From Parvularculaceae bacterium (GTDB lineage: Bacteria > Pseudomonadota > Alphaproteobacteria > Caulobacterales > Parvularculaceae): a DNA stretch of 64,000 bases. Positions 53,837 to 63,262 of this stretch are shown piece by piece. Positions within the stretch are counted from its first letter, which is position 1. Every line of letters begins with the position of its first letter. The position numbers and the translations under genes are program-made. A model generated the notes under the pieces. That model saw only the letters and a list, made by a program, of their open reading frames with translations, was not told where the DNA came from and made no database searches. The stretch spans positions 1 to 64,000 of the forward strand of contig JAGRDS010000010.1 in assembly GCA_020446945.1 (NCBI GenBank), in the 5' to 3' direction.

Positions 53837-55596
53837 AACGGTTGCCCCAGTGAAATATATATCTGGAAGTCGCGGTCGGTCGGGCGCTTGTCGAGCGGAA
53901 CGGCGAAATCAAGCCGGATTGGACCGATCATCGAAAGGTAGCGCACGCCGGCGCCGGCGCCGACAAGATAGTCGCCGTCAAAGTCGGGAAAACTTTCGGC
54001 ATAGACCGCGCCGGCGTCGACGAATGCGGCGAGTTCGAGACGTTTGAATATGCGCGCACGCGCTTCCAGCGCCGTTTCCACAGCGGACCGTCCGCCGATC
54101 GGCGCGCCATCGGCTTCGATCGGCCCGACCGATTGATAATCATAGCCGCGCACGGACGATCCGCCGCCGGAGAACACGCGCTTGTTGACCGGCAGGGTGC
54201 GTAAAGCCAGACCCGTTGTCGCGGCGATGCGAATGCGCCCGGCAAGCGTGAAGCGGTCGTCGCCGCCAAAGTGAACGCGCGATCTTGCGACCGCTTCAAG
54301 GCGCGTGAACTGATCCGATCCGAAATACGGCGTCGCCGAAATCGAAGCGCGAACGCCTTTGCGAAGGAAAAGGGGATCGTCCTCGGTGTTCCATGTTGCG
54401 GAAAGCGGGACGGAGATAAAGTAATTGCGCTCCTCGCCCGTCGTCAGCGTTTGCAGCTTCGGTTTGACCTTCGACGTTTCAAGGCCGAGCCCGGCGCGCG
54501 TTTCAAAACGATCGTCAAACCATTTTTTTGCGAACCCGCCGGAGATTTCAAGCGAACGGGCGGTGAATGCGTCTGTCGTATCGTTTGTAAAGGCGAGATT
54601 GGCGAATGTTGATCCCGGCAGCGCAGGCAGGGGTTTTATGATGTCGAAACTGATCGACTGGCTGACGCCGGACGCCTCGATCTGCGTTCGCGCGCGCTCG
54701 CCTTCGTGGAACAGGTTGCGGTAATCGAGGAAAAGCCGACCGCCGGGGCCTTGCGATGTTGAATAGGATACGCCCGCGCCGATCGTGCGCCGTTTGCGTT
54801 CGGCGACTGTAACCTGAACTGGCGCCTGCCCGTCGTCATTGATCTGGCCCGGCGCGACCTCGATCGATGAAAACAGGCCCGTCGCCCCGAGGCGGTCGCG
54901 GTAGGCGACAAGCCTCGCGCGATCGAAGATCTCGCCTTCCTCCCACGTTTTGAGTTTTTCAAGAAAGCTCTCATTCGTGATTTCGGCGCCCTCAATATCA
55001 ACGCCGTCGAATACGGCGCGCGCGCCGCTTTTGAATGTGTAAACGGCTTCGGCCGTTCCATCTTCAAGGCGCGCGTCGGCGCGCCGGGCGACGATCTGGG
55101 CGCCGGGAAATCCGCGCGACCAGAGGGCGGCGAGAAAAGCCTGCTGGTTTTTTGCAAGCGCGGCGCCGTCGGCGTCGCCGGAAAAGCCGACATTCGCCTC
55201 GTCGAAACTTTCCGGGCGCGCAAAATTCTGATCGTCTTCGTAAACGATCCGGTGGCTGGAGATTGTGAAAAGCGGACCGGCCTTAATGTCGAAAACCGCT
55301 CGCAGCTTTTCCTCGCTTTCGCCTTCAAGTCGAAATTCGACATCGGCGGCGTAATACCCCGCGGCGGTGAGCGCCCTCTTGACGATCGCCAGATCCTCGA
55401 TTCCCATGCGGCGTATCGCGGCGGCGGTCGGATAGGCGCGCCGTTCAAGCGAGAGATTGGTGAGGCGTTTGAGCTTATCTGCGATATCGCCCGGCGCGCC
55501 CTCGTAGACGACGGCGTAATTATCCGCAGCGCGGGCATGGGGGGCGAGCGCGACGGCGCCGAGCGAACTCAAAAAGGCGATGGCGAATTTCGTCAC
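53833..55596 (-). CDS. tamA: autotransporter assembly complex protein TamA (BamA/Omp85 family)
   Basis: 587 residues. Signal peptide (1-23, ending PHARA), POTRA domains (about 25-250) and a 16-strand Omp85 barrel with the loop-6 motif VRGYDYQSVGP and a C-terminal Phe (SLGQPF), as outer-membrane barrels require. GTG 55596 is chosen because a normal signal peptide starts there; GTG 55617 and GTG 55650 are alternatives that add N-terminal residues. tamA-tamB form one unit. Confidence 0.93.
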   Translation of the reverse strand: MTKFAIAFLSSLGAVALAPHARAADNYAVVYEGAPGDIADKLKRLTNLSLERRAYPTAAAIRRMGIEDLAIVKRALTAAGYYAADVEFRLEGESEEKLRAVFDIKAGPLFTISSHRIVYEDDQNFARPESFDEANVGFSGDADGAALAKNQQAFLAALWSRGFPGAQIVARRADARLEDGTAEAVYTFKSGARAVFDGVDIEGAEITNESFLEKLKTWEEGEIFDRARLVAYRDRLGATGLFSSIEVAPGQINDDGQAPVQVTVAERKRRTIGAGVSYSTSQGPGGRLFLDYRNLFHEGERARTQIEASGVSQSISFDIIKPLPALPGSTFANLAFTNDTTDAFTARSLEISGGFAKKWFDDRFETRAGLGLETSKVKPKLQTLTTGEERNYFISVPLSATWNTEDDPLFLRKGVRASISATPYFGSDQFTRLEAVARSRVHFGGDDRFTLAGRIRIAATTGLALRTLPVNKRVFSGGGSSVRGYDYQSVGPIEADGAPIGGRSAVETALEARARIFKRLELAAFVDAGAVYAESFPDFDGDYLVGAGAGVRYLSMIGPIRLDFAVPLDKRPTDRDFQIYISLGQPF

Positions 55597-55827
55597 TTGC
55601 AAAGGCCCAGCCGTCACTCGAAATGCGGTGCTTGTCGCCGCGAAAATCACCCTTGCGCCGGGCCCGTCAAGGAAGCGTTAACCAAAAGCGCCTGCGGTCC
55701 TAAATAGGCGGGAATATGTGTCGAAATTCGGCTCAAATGGGGCCGTTTCCCGGCGCGGCTAGCCTCGGCCGGCGGGCTTTGTTAAAGGCCGCGGTCTTTA
55801 CCAGAAAGACCGGCGAAAGTAAGAGCG

Positions 55828-56913
55828 ATGGCCCACCCCCTTTGCGGCGCGAATCTGGAAACGCTTTGGCGGGTCGTCGGCCGCGCCGGCCCGCCGGCGA
55901 AGCCCCTCGCCGGGGCGATGATCGCCGGCGCCGCGCTCGGGCGCTGGCCGTTTTCGTTGGCCGAACGCCTGGCGATTGAGAATCGTCTGGCGAGACCGGA
56001 AGACCTCGCGCCGCCCGTTTTCATTCTCGGCCATTGGCGCTCGGGAACGACGCATCTTTACAATATCATGTGCAAATCCGGCGACTGGGCGTTCACCCCG
56101 CCGGTTGCGACCGGACTTCCGTGGGATCTGTTTGGTCTTGGTTCGGCTTTTCGTCCCTTGCTGGAAAAAGCGCTGCCCGAACATCGTTACATCGACAATA
56201 TTCCGGTCAGGCCCGACAGCCCGCAGGAAGATGAGATCGCCATCGCCAACATGACCGATCTTTCGTTTTATCACGCCATCTATTTCCCGAAGGCGTTCAG
56301 CGCCTTCATGGCGCGCGGGCTTTTCTTCGACGGTTGCGGCGAGAGAGACATTCAGCGCTGGAAGTCGCGGTTCGTCTATTTGATGAGAAAGCTTTCGAAA
56401 TATCAGGACGACAGGACGCTCCTGATAAAAAATCCTGTATACACCGCGCGCCTCGCCATGCTGCGCGAGATTTTTCCAACTGCGAAATTCATTCACATCC
56501 GCCGGAACCCGTATGAAGTGTTCGTATCGATGCGGAATTTCTACAAAAAGCTGCTCGGCGAATTCGCGCTTCAGCCGTATGAGCGCGTCGATATCGATGA
56601 GGTCATCCTGTCCGTTTATGAGCGGATGATGGATACGCTCGAACGCGATGCGGCGGGCCTTGGGCCGCCAACCTATCTCGATCTCGCCTATGAGGATCTC
56701 GATCAGAACCCCCTCGGCGCGCTCGAGCGCATATATGACGGGCTTCACCTGCCCGGATTTGCGGCCGCGCGGCCGAAATTCGAGGCCTATCTTGCGTCCG
56801 TCAAAAGCTTCGAGAAGAATAAGTTCGCCTATTCGGACGAGGCGGCGGAAAAGGTCGAAAACCGGCTTGGCCGCTTCCTGGAAAGATACGGACACAGGCG
56901 TCCCGGCCGGTAA
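55828..56913 (+). CDS. sulfotransferase family protein
   Basis: 361 residues. PAPS loop FILGHWRSGTTHLYNIM and 3'-phosphate loop FIHIRRNPYEVFVSM mark the Sulfotransfer family that acts on carbohydrates or lipids. N-terminal 60 residues hold a hydrophobic segment (about 22-36) that could anchor it to the membrane. The acceptor is unknown; its place just before the hopanoid genes hints at an envelope lipid but does not prove one. Confidence 0.88.
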   Translation: MAHPLCGANLETLWRVVGRAGPPAKPLAGAMIAGAALGRWPFSLAERLAIENRLARPEDLAPPVFILGHWRSGTTHLYNIMCKSGDWAFTPPVATGLPWDLFGLGSAFRPLLEKALPEHRYIDNIPVRPDSPQEDEIAIANMTDLSFYHAIYFPKAFSAFMARGLFFDGCGERDIQRWKSRFVYLMRKLSKYQDDRTLLIKNPVYTARLAMLREIFPTAKFIHIRRNPYEVFVSMRNFYKKLLGEFALQPYERVDIDEVILSVYERMMDTLERDAAGLGPPTYLDLAYEDLDQNPLGALERIYDGLHLPGFAAARPKFEAYLASVKSFEKNKFAYSDEAAEKVENRLGRFLERYGHRRPGR

Positions 56914-56951
56914 CCGGGAAGGTACGGCGAAAACCTTGGCCGGGGGGCTTT

Positions 56952-58028
56952 GTGGCGGGAAGAATCCTCATCGGGGCGGCGGCGCTCGCGCTTGTCGCCT
57001 GTGCGAAAAAAGTCGAAGGCGATCCGTTATACGCGGCGGCTGATTGCCGGCGCGCGACAATCGTCGACAGTGAAACCGGCGCGTCCGTCATCGGTGCCGA
57101 GGATTTCGCATACGACGCCTCGGCGCGGCGCGTCATCATCTCCGCCTATGATCGCCGGCGCGTTGAAAAAGAAGCGCGAAAGCGCGCCTATGACATTTCG
57201 CAGGGCGGAGTTTACGCCCTGTCGATGAAAGATATCAAAAGCGGGGCGAGCGTGTTTTCGCTTCCCTCAATCGTATCGAGAGACAGCGTGGCGGGCGGAT
57301 TGCGCCCGCACGGCATCGCCTTTGACGCGACGCGCCGCGAGATTACGTTCATCAATCGCTCCTATCAGAAGATCAACGGCAAGTGGCGCATGACGCCGCG
57401 TATCGAACGGGCGAGCGCCGACGGCGCCGTTTTTGTCGGCGACGGCGACCGGCCGCGCTGTTCGGCGAACGATGTCGCCCTGCTCGGAGATCGCACATTC
57501 GTTTCGTTCGACCACGAATTTTGCGGTTGGCGAAAGGGCGTTGAGGATATCGCCGGCCTCGCCGGAAGCGGCGTCGAACTCGCCGGTTCGGGCGCGGTGT
57601 TCAATAGCGCGCGGCATGCGAACGGCCTCGCCGCGACGCAAGAACGCGGTCTGGCGCTGGCGGCGACGAGAGAGGCGGCGATTTATGTTCTCGCGGAAAA
57701 AAGCGACGGGCTGAAAGTTGAGAACAAGGTCAAGGTTCCGGGTGCGCCGGATAATCTGACGGTCAGTTCCGACGGGTCGCTGGTCGCTGCGCTGTACCCC
57801 TCGCTCGCCGCCATCGGCGCACAACGAAAGCTCGGCTTCGGGCGCAGCGCCAGCCGAATCGTGCGCATTGATCCGGAAACCGGAGCGATGACATTGTTGT
57901 TTGAAGATCCGAAAGCGAAACTGTTTTCAGCCGCTTCCGTCGCCATAGAGGAAGAGGGCGTTCTCATACTTGGCTCCGCCCTTGATCGCGGCGTCCTGAT
58001 CTGCCGGCGAAAAGCTGACGGATCGTGA
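56952..58028 (+). CDS. beta-propeller lipoprotein, SMP-30/arylesterase-like
   Basis: 358 residues. Lipobox MAGRILIGAAALALVAC (Cys17). The body shows repeated beta-propeller blades (GLRPHGIAFDATRREITFIN, SANDVALLGDRTFVSFDH, GAPDNLTVSSDGSLVAALYP), similar to SMP-30/gluconolactonase and paraoxonase-like folds. Catalytic metal residues cannot be fixed by eye. Start GTG 56952 has GGGGGG upstream. It overlaps hpnA by four bases (GTGA), so it may be co-transcribed. Confidence 0.75.
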   Translation: MAGRILIGAAALALVACAKKVEGDPLYAAADCRRATIVDSETGASVIGAEDFAYDASARRVIISAYDRRRVEKEARKRAYDISQGGVYALSMKDIKSGASVFSLPSIVSRDSVAGGLRPHGIAFDATRREITFINRSYQKINGKWRMTPRIERASADGAVFVGDGDRPRCSANDVALLGDRTFVSFDHEFCGWRKGVEDIAGLAGSGVELAGSGAVFNSARHANGLAATQERGLALAATREAAIYVLAEKSDGLKVENKVKVPGAPDNLTVSSDGSLVAALYPSLAAIGAQRKLGFGRSASRIVRIDPETGAMTLLFEDPKAKLFSAASVAIEEEGVLILGSALDRGVLICRRKADGS

Positions 58029-59005
58029 GTCTCAATCTGGTCACGGGCGGATCGGGATTTGTCGGACGCCATCTCGTACAAGCGCTGATTTCGCGCGGCG
58101 AAACCGTGCGCGTTCTCGATCTGGCGCCATGCGATCTTGCGCCAACGCAGATCGGATCGGTCGCCGATCCGGCGGCGGCTGCGCGCGCGGCGGCGGGCGC
58201 CGATTTCGTTTTCCATCTCGCCGGCGATGCGCAGCTCTGGGCGCGCGACGCGCGCCGGTTCGATCGCGTCAATCATCACGGAACGCGCGTCATGCTGGGC
58301 GCGGCGGCGGCCGCCGGCGTTCGGCGGTTCGTTCACTGCTCAAGCCTGACGACGCTTGTCGGCCGCAATACGCCGCTCGGCGCGTCGCGCGCCGATGAAG
58401 AAACGCGCCATTCGGCCGCCGAAATGCTCGGCGCCTATCCGCGGTCGAAACTTCTCGCCGAAAACGCGGTCGAGGCGAGCGATCTCGACGCCGTGATCGC
58501 CATCCCGACCGAGCCGCTTGGCGCGGGCGATGAAAGCCTGACGCCGCCGACGCGCATGATCCTCGATCTTGTCAATGGGCGCACGCCGGCGACGATTGAT
58601 TGCACGCTGAATTTTGTCGATGTGCGCAGCCTCGCCGACGGGTTCATAGCGTCGCGCGACAAGGGGCGCTCGCGCGCACGCTATCTCCTCGGCGGGGAAA
58701 ACGTATCGATGCGGCGCCTTCTAGCAGCGCTTGAAGAGCTGACCGGCGCAAAGATGCCGCGCGCTCAACTGCCATACTGGGTCGCGCTCGGCGCCGGGCT
58801 TGTCGATACGGGGCTCGTCGCATCGCTCACGGGCAAGGCGCCCAAAGCGCCTTTGACGGGCGTGCGGCTCGCCGGACGGCGCGTTGAATTTTCAAGCGAG
58901 AAGGCGTTTGCGGAACTTGGCTGGCGGTCGGCGCCGTTCGAGACGGCGCTGAAATCGGCGCTCGACTGGTTCGAATCAAAAGGCCTCGTCGCTCAAAGGC
59001 GGTAA
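58025..59005 (+). CDS. hpnA: hopanoid-associated sugar epimerase HpnA
   Basis: 326 residues. Extended SDR: NAD motif TGGSGFVGRHLVQAL, catalytic Tyr/Lys in AYPRSKLLAE (YxxxK), and a conserved N-terminal strand. HpnA acts in modification of hopanoid side chains; its exact reaction is unsettled. Start GTG 58025 overlaps the beta-propeller gene. Its end overlaps the convergent hpnB end by 13 bases. Confidence 0.88.
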   Translation: MSLNLVTGGSGFVGRHLVQALISRGETVRVLDLAPCDLAPTQIGSVADPAAAARAAAGADFVFHLAGDAQLWARDARRFDRVNHHGTRVMLGAAAAAGVRRFVHCSSLTTLVGRNTPLGASRADEETRHSAAEMLGAYPRSKLLAENAVEASDLDAVIAIPTEPLGAGDESLTPPTRMILDLVNGRTPATIDCTLNFVDVRSLADGFIASRDKGRSRARYLLGGENVSMRRLLAALEELTGAKMPRAQLPYWVALGAGLVDTGLVASLTGKAPKAPLTGVRLAGRRVEFSSEKAFAELGWRSAPFETALKSALDWFESKGLVAQRR

Positions 59006-60138
59006 GTGCGCCCCTTCCACGCGCCGCCTTCGCCGCGCGCATGCAAGATTGCGGAAGAAACCGTCATAAGCGAATAAAAAAACGCGGCGGCCGGCAGCAG
59101 GAATGTCTTCCATCGCGCCTGATCGTAGATGCGCGCGGTCGGCGAATAGGCAAGGGCGATCAACGCCCAGGCGGCGGCGCTGACCGTCGCTGCGCCCGCA
59201 TTTTGATGCAGGGGATAGGAAAGCGCGATAGCCGGCGCTGCGAGATAAAGCGCCGCCATGCCGGCGACAGCTCCCGCCAAAGCGGCCCAGGAGTGGTTAA
59301 GCTGCGTAAACGCCGTTCGCGCGACCATGGACCAGACGGATGAAAGCGCGCGATTGTCGCGCAGGGAAACCGCTTCATCTTTCGCCATGCCGAGCCAGAG
59401 CGCGCCGCCCGATTTTTTTATCTCCGCCGCAAGCGCGCAATCGTCAATCAGCCGGTCGGCGATTTTTTGAACGCCGCCGATGGACGAAAGCGCGTCGCGC
59501 CGGACGAGCATGCAGCCCCCGGCCGCCGCCGCGATGCGCGCGGCGGGGTCGTTGACGCGATGAAACGGGTAGAGCTTGTAAAAGAAAAATACGAACGCCG
59601 GGATCAGCAATCCGCCCCAGACCCCGCGCGCATCAAGGCGCGCCATCAACGAGACAAGCGCCGCGCCGCTTGTTTGCGCCCTGGCGACCAGCCGCGACAA
59701 GGTCGTCGGCGCCAGGACAATGTCGGCGTCCGTCAGTAAAACGAACTTCGCATCGGGCGCCGTTTCCATGGCGCATTGAAGTCCGGCGTTCACCGCCCAG
59801 AGTTTTCCCGACCAGCCGTCGGGAAGCGGCGGCGCCTCAATCACTCTCACGCGGTCGCCGCCAGACTGCGCGGCGCGTGCGCGGGTCGCATCGCTTGAGT
59901 GGTCGTCAACGACGATGACGGAAAATTCGCCGGGATAATCGGAACCAGCATGCGCGGCGACGACCGCCCCGATGGTCGCCGCCTCGTTACGGGCCGGTAT
60001 GATCGCGACGACGCCGGGCGCGTCCTGCGCCGCGCCGGCGGCCTCAAGGCGCGGCGGCGACCCGAAGGCGCGCAGGCGCGTTTGCGCCAGCCAGATCCAG
60101 GCCATGAGAATCGCCAGGGAAAAGCCGAATAAAAGCAT
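58993..60138 (-). CDS. hpnB: hopanoid-associated glycosyltransferase HpnB
   Basis: 381 residues. GT-A family 2 enzyme: IIPARNEAATIGAVV, FSVIVVDDHSSDATRARA, the DxD-type TDADIVL, and several C-terminal transmembrane helices (about 285-375). An N-terminal helix adds a further anchor. HpnB is linked to hopanoid synthesis by gene context in other bacteria. Here it points opposite to hpnA and hpnC, unlike the usual order. Confidence 0.9.
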   Translation of the reverse strand: MLLFGFSLAILMAWIWLAQTRLRAFGSPPRLEAAGAAQDAPGVVAIIPARNEAATIGAVVAAHAGSDYPGEFSVIVVDDHSSDATRARAAQSGGDRVRVIEAPPLPDGWSGKLWAVNAGLQCAMETAPDAKFVLLTDADIVLAPTTLSRLVARAQTSGAALVSLMARLDARGVWGGLLIPAFVFFFYKLYPFHRVNDPAARIAAAAGGCMLVRRDALSSIGGVQKIADRLIDDCALAAEIKKSGGALWLGMAKDEAVSLRDNRALSSVWSMVARTAFTQLNHSWAALAGAVAGMAALYLAAPAIALSYPLHQNAGAATVSAAAWALIALAYSPTARIYDQARWKTFLLPAAAFFYSLMTVSSAILHARGEGGAWKGRTYRL

Positions 60139-60252
60139 GGCGTTCTATAATATTCCTCACATTGCGCCGAGCCGCTTTCAAAGCTGCGCCGGAACGGTTT
60201 TCATCGGCTCGAAAACTGCCTACACCACGCGCGGCAGGCCAAGAAGGGTCAG

Positions 60253-61122
60253 ATGGCGACAAGCATGCAAGGCGCGGTGGAAGCGCCCTCCGGCAAGGGG
60301 GCGAACGACGAGAATTTTCCCGTCGGCTCCTTCCTGCTGCCGCGCCGCCTTCGTCCGCATGTCGCCGCCTATTACAATTTCGCCCGCGCGATTGACGATA
60401 TAGCCGATGATCCCGCGCTCGATCCCGCGGAGAAAATCCGCCGCCTTGAAGCTTTCGACGCCGCGCTGAGGGGCGAGCCCGGATATGGCGGCGAATTCGC
60501 GAAAGCGCACGCCCTGCGTGAGAGCATGCGCGAAACCGGCGTGGCGAACGTGCATGGATCCGATCTTGTCGCGGCTTTCGTACAGGATTGCAAAAAGCGT
60601 CGCTATCATTCCTGGGAAGAGGTTGCGGGCTACTGCGAAAAATCCGCGAACCCGGTCGGGCGGTATCTTCTCGATCTTCATGGCGAGGAAAAGTCCGGCT
60701 ACAGATATTCCGATGCGCTTTGCACCGTGTTGCAGGTCATCAATCATCTTCAGGATTGCGCCGATGACAAACGCGATCTCGACCGGGTGTATGTGATTGA
60801 TGCATGGCTCGCCGACGAGGGTGGAAGCCTCGACGATATCGACGGCGAAAAATCGTCGCCCGCGCTTCGCCGCGTCATTGACCGCATGCTCGATGAATGC
60901 GACCGCCTGATGCGAGATGCGCGGCGCCTGCCCTTCGCGCTTAAAAGCCGCCGCCTTGCAATGGAATCGGCGGTGATCGTGCGGCTCGCCGATCGTCTGA
61001 TCTTATTATTGCGCAAGGGCGATCCGGTCGCCGGGCGCGTCGCGCTGAAGAAAACCGATTTCGCTCTCGCCGGGCTCGCCGGCGCCGTTTCGGGCTTTTT
61101 CGCAGCGGGGCGGGGCGCATGA
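60253..61122 (+). CDS. hpnC: hydroxysqualene synthase HpnC
   Basis: 289 residues of the trans-isoprenyl diphosphate synthase type. The Asp-rich motifs are YYNFARAIDDIADD and VINHLQDCADDKRDLDR. HpnC turns presqualene diphosphate into hydroxysqualene. ATG 60253 is separated from the divergent hpnB start by 114 bases that should hold both promoters. It overlaps hpnD by ATGA. Confidence 0.95.
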   Translation: MATSMQGAVEAPSGKGANDENFPVGSFLLPRRLRPHVAAYYNFARAIDDIADDPALDPAEKIRRLEAFDAALRGEPGYGGEFAKAHALRESMRETGVANVHGSDLVAAFVQDCKKRRYHSWEEVAGYCEKSANPVGRYLLDLHGEEKSGYRYSDALCTVLQVINHLQDCADDKRDLDRVYVIDAWLADEGGSLDDIDGEKSSPALRRVIDRMLDECDRLMRDARRLPFALKSRRLAMESAVIVRLADRLILLLRKGDPVAGRVALKKTDFALAGLAGAVSGFFAAGRGA

Positions 61123-61988
61123 CGGCGGCTTCGATCGATATCGGCGCGGCGCGCCGCCATACGCAGGAAACCGTGAGGCGTTCTGGCACGTCGTTCAGCG
61201 CCGGCATGGCGATCCTGCCGAAAAAGCGGCGCGAGGCGATGTACGCGATCTACGCTTTCTGCCGCGAAGTTGACGATATCGCCGATGACGATGGTCTGAC
61301 GCGAGACGAACGCCTGCGCGCGCTCGCCGATTGGCGCGCCGAAATCGACCGCGTGTATGAAGGGCGCCCGGAATTTGCGACCGGCCTCGCCCTGCTGGAG
61401 CCGGTGCGCGCATTCGCGCTTCCAAAGAGCGAATTCCTGATGATGATCGAAGGGATGGAGATGGACGCCAACGGGCCGATCGTAGCGCCGCCCCTGGAAA
61501 GACTGAACGCCTATACGAGGCGCGTCGCCGGCGCCGTCGGCTGTTTGTCGATGCCCGTTTTCGGCGCGCCTGATTGCGCCGCCTCCGCCCGTTTCGCACT
61601 GTCGCTCGGCGACGCCCTGCAATTGACGAACATATTGCGCGACGTCGCGGAGGACGCCGCGATCGGCCGGCTCTATTTGCCTGCGGAACTGCTGGAAAAA
61701 TACGGCGCGCCGAAAACGCCGTCCGCAATCTGCGGCGCGGCCGGCCTTGGCGATGTCGCGCGCGATCTCGGCGCCAAAGCGCGCGGAAAGTTTAACGAAG
61801 CGCGCGCCGCGCTTGGCGAACTCGACTGGCGCACGGTGCGCCCGGCGCTGTTGATGATGGGCGTTTACGAGGCTTATCTCGGCAAGATGGAAAAGCGCGG
61901 CTGGGCGCGCGCCGGCGAACCGGTGCGCGTGTCCAAATTTGAAAAACTTGCGATCGCTGCGCGTTACTGGCTGGCGCCGCCGCAATGA
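61119..61988 (+). CDS. hpnD: presqualene diphosphate synthase HpnD
   Basis: 289 residues. Asp-rich motifs YAFCREVDDIADDDG and DALQLTNILRDVAEDA, then GRLYLP. It condenses two farnesyl diphosphates to presqualene diphosphate. Overlaps hpnC and hpnE by four bases each, so hpnC-D-E-G are translationally coupled. Confidence 0.95.
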   Translation: MTAASIDIGAARRHTQETVRRSGTSFSAGMAILPKKRREAMYAIYAFCREVDDIADDDGLTRDERLRALADWRAEIDRVYEGRPEFATGLALLEPVRAFALPKSEFLMMIEGMEMDANGPIVAPPLERLNAYTRRVAGAVGCLSMPVFGAPDCAASARFALSLGDALQLTNILRDVAEDAAIGRLYLPAELLEKYGAPKTPSAICGAAGLGDVARDLGAKARGKFNEARAALGELDWRTVRPALLMMGVYEAYLGKMEKRGWARAGEPVRVSKFEKLAIAARYWLAPPQ

Positions 61989-63262
61989 CCCGCGTTCATA
62001 TTATCGGGGCGGGCCTTTCCGGTCTCGCCGCTGCGGTGCGCCTCGTTGAAACAGGCGCGAAAGTGGTTATCCATGAATCAAGCGGTCATGCGGGCGGGCG
62101 CTGCCGGTCGTTCCATGACAGAACGCTTGAGCGCGATATTGATAACGGCAATCATCTCATCATGTCGGGCAATCGTTCCGCCCTCGACTATTTGAAGCGC
62201 ATCGGCGCGCAGGACGCGCTGACCGGGCCGGCGGACGCATCCTATCCCTTTGTCGATGTTAAATCGGGCGAGCGCTGGCGCGTGACGATAAATGACGGGA
62301 TCATACCGTTCTGGGTGTTCGATCCGGCCCGCCGCGTGCCGGGAGCCACACTCTTCGACTTTGCGAAGGCGGCGGGCGTCGCTTTCGCGCGCAAAGGCCA
62401 GACCGTCGCCGATATCGTCGATAAAAAAAGCGTTCTTTACGCCCGTTTCTGGGAGCCGCTGACGCTCGCCGCGTTAAACACGACGCCGGATCTGGGGCAG
62501 GCGCGGCTATTATGGTCTGTCATTCGCGAAACGTTTCTGCTTGGCGGCGCCGCGTCGCGTCCTCTCGCGGCGAAAAAGGGGCTTGGCCCCGCCTTCATAG
62601 ATCCGGCGTTGAATCATCTTCAATCGAACGGCGCCGAAATCCGGTTCAATGCGCGCCTGCGCGCTGCGGAGTTTTCCGCCGGACGCATCAGCGCTCTCGA
62701 TTTCGGCGAGGACAAAATCGCGATCGGCGCCGGTGATGAAGTCATTTTCGCCGTTCCGCCCTCGCGTCTGAAACAGCTAATGCCCGAGGTCGATCCGCCG
62801 GGGGACAATACGTCGATACTGAATGTTCACTATCGCACGCCCCGTCCGGTTCCGGCGGCGCTTTTGGAAGGCGCGCCGTTCATCGGCATGATCTCGTCCG
62901 ATGCTCAATGGGCGTTCGTGCGCGATGATGTCGTTTCTCTGACCGTCTCGGCGAGCCATGCGATCGGCATGGACGAGACCCCGAACAGGAAGGCCGCCGA
63001 CGATATGTGGCGCGAGACGCAGATCGCACTCGGTCTCGGCGATATGAGGTATGAGGCGGTGCGCGTCATTCGCGAACGGCGCGCGACGCCGGACCAGTCG
63101 CCGGAAGGCGCGGCGAAACGGCTGAAACCGCAAACGCGCTGGTCCAATCTGACGCTCGCCGGCGATCACACGGCGACCGGCGTTCCCGCGACCATTGAAG
63201 GATCGATCAGATCGGGCGATAGAGCGGCCGCGATCGTATCAAAACGCCGGAGGACCGCATGA
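61985..63262 (+). CDS. hpnE: hydroxysqualene dehydroxylase HpnE
   Basis: 425 residues. FAD motif IIGAGLSGLAAAVRL with ESSGHAGGRCRS, and a C-terminal LAGDHTATGVPATIEG typical of amine-oxidase-type flavoproteins. It reduces hydroxysqualene to squalene. Overlaps hpnG by four bases. Confidence 0.95.
   Translation: MTRVHIIGAGLSGLAAAVRLVETGAKVVIHESSGHAGGRCRSFHDRTLERDIDNGNHLIMSGNRSALDYLKRIGAQDALTGPADASYPFVDVKSGERWRVTINDGIIPFWVFDPARRVPGATLFDFAKAAGVAFARKGQTVADIVDKKSVLYARFWEPLTLAALNTTPDLGQARLLWSVIRETFLLGGAASRPLAAKKGLGPAFIDPALNHLQSNGAEIRFNARLRAAEFSAGRISALDFGEDKIAIGAGDEVIFAVPPSRLKQLMPEVDPPGDNTSILNVHYRTPRPVPAALLEGAPFIGMISSDAQWAFVRDDVVSLTVSASHAIGMDETPNRKAADDMWRETQIALGLGDMRYEAVRVIRERRATPDQSPEGAAKRLKPQTRWSNLTLAGDHTATGVPATIEGSIRSGDRAAAIVSKRRRTA

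Noticed and set aside
55798..56895. Open frame of 365 codons on the minus strand
   Set aside because: Antisense to the sulfotransferase whose PAPS loops are clear.
60750..61985. Long open frame of 411 codons on the minus strand
   Set aside because: Antisense to hpnC and hpnD; composition is Arg/Ala-rich without a recognisable domain.
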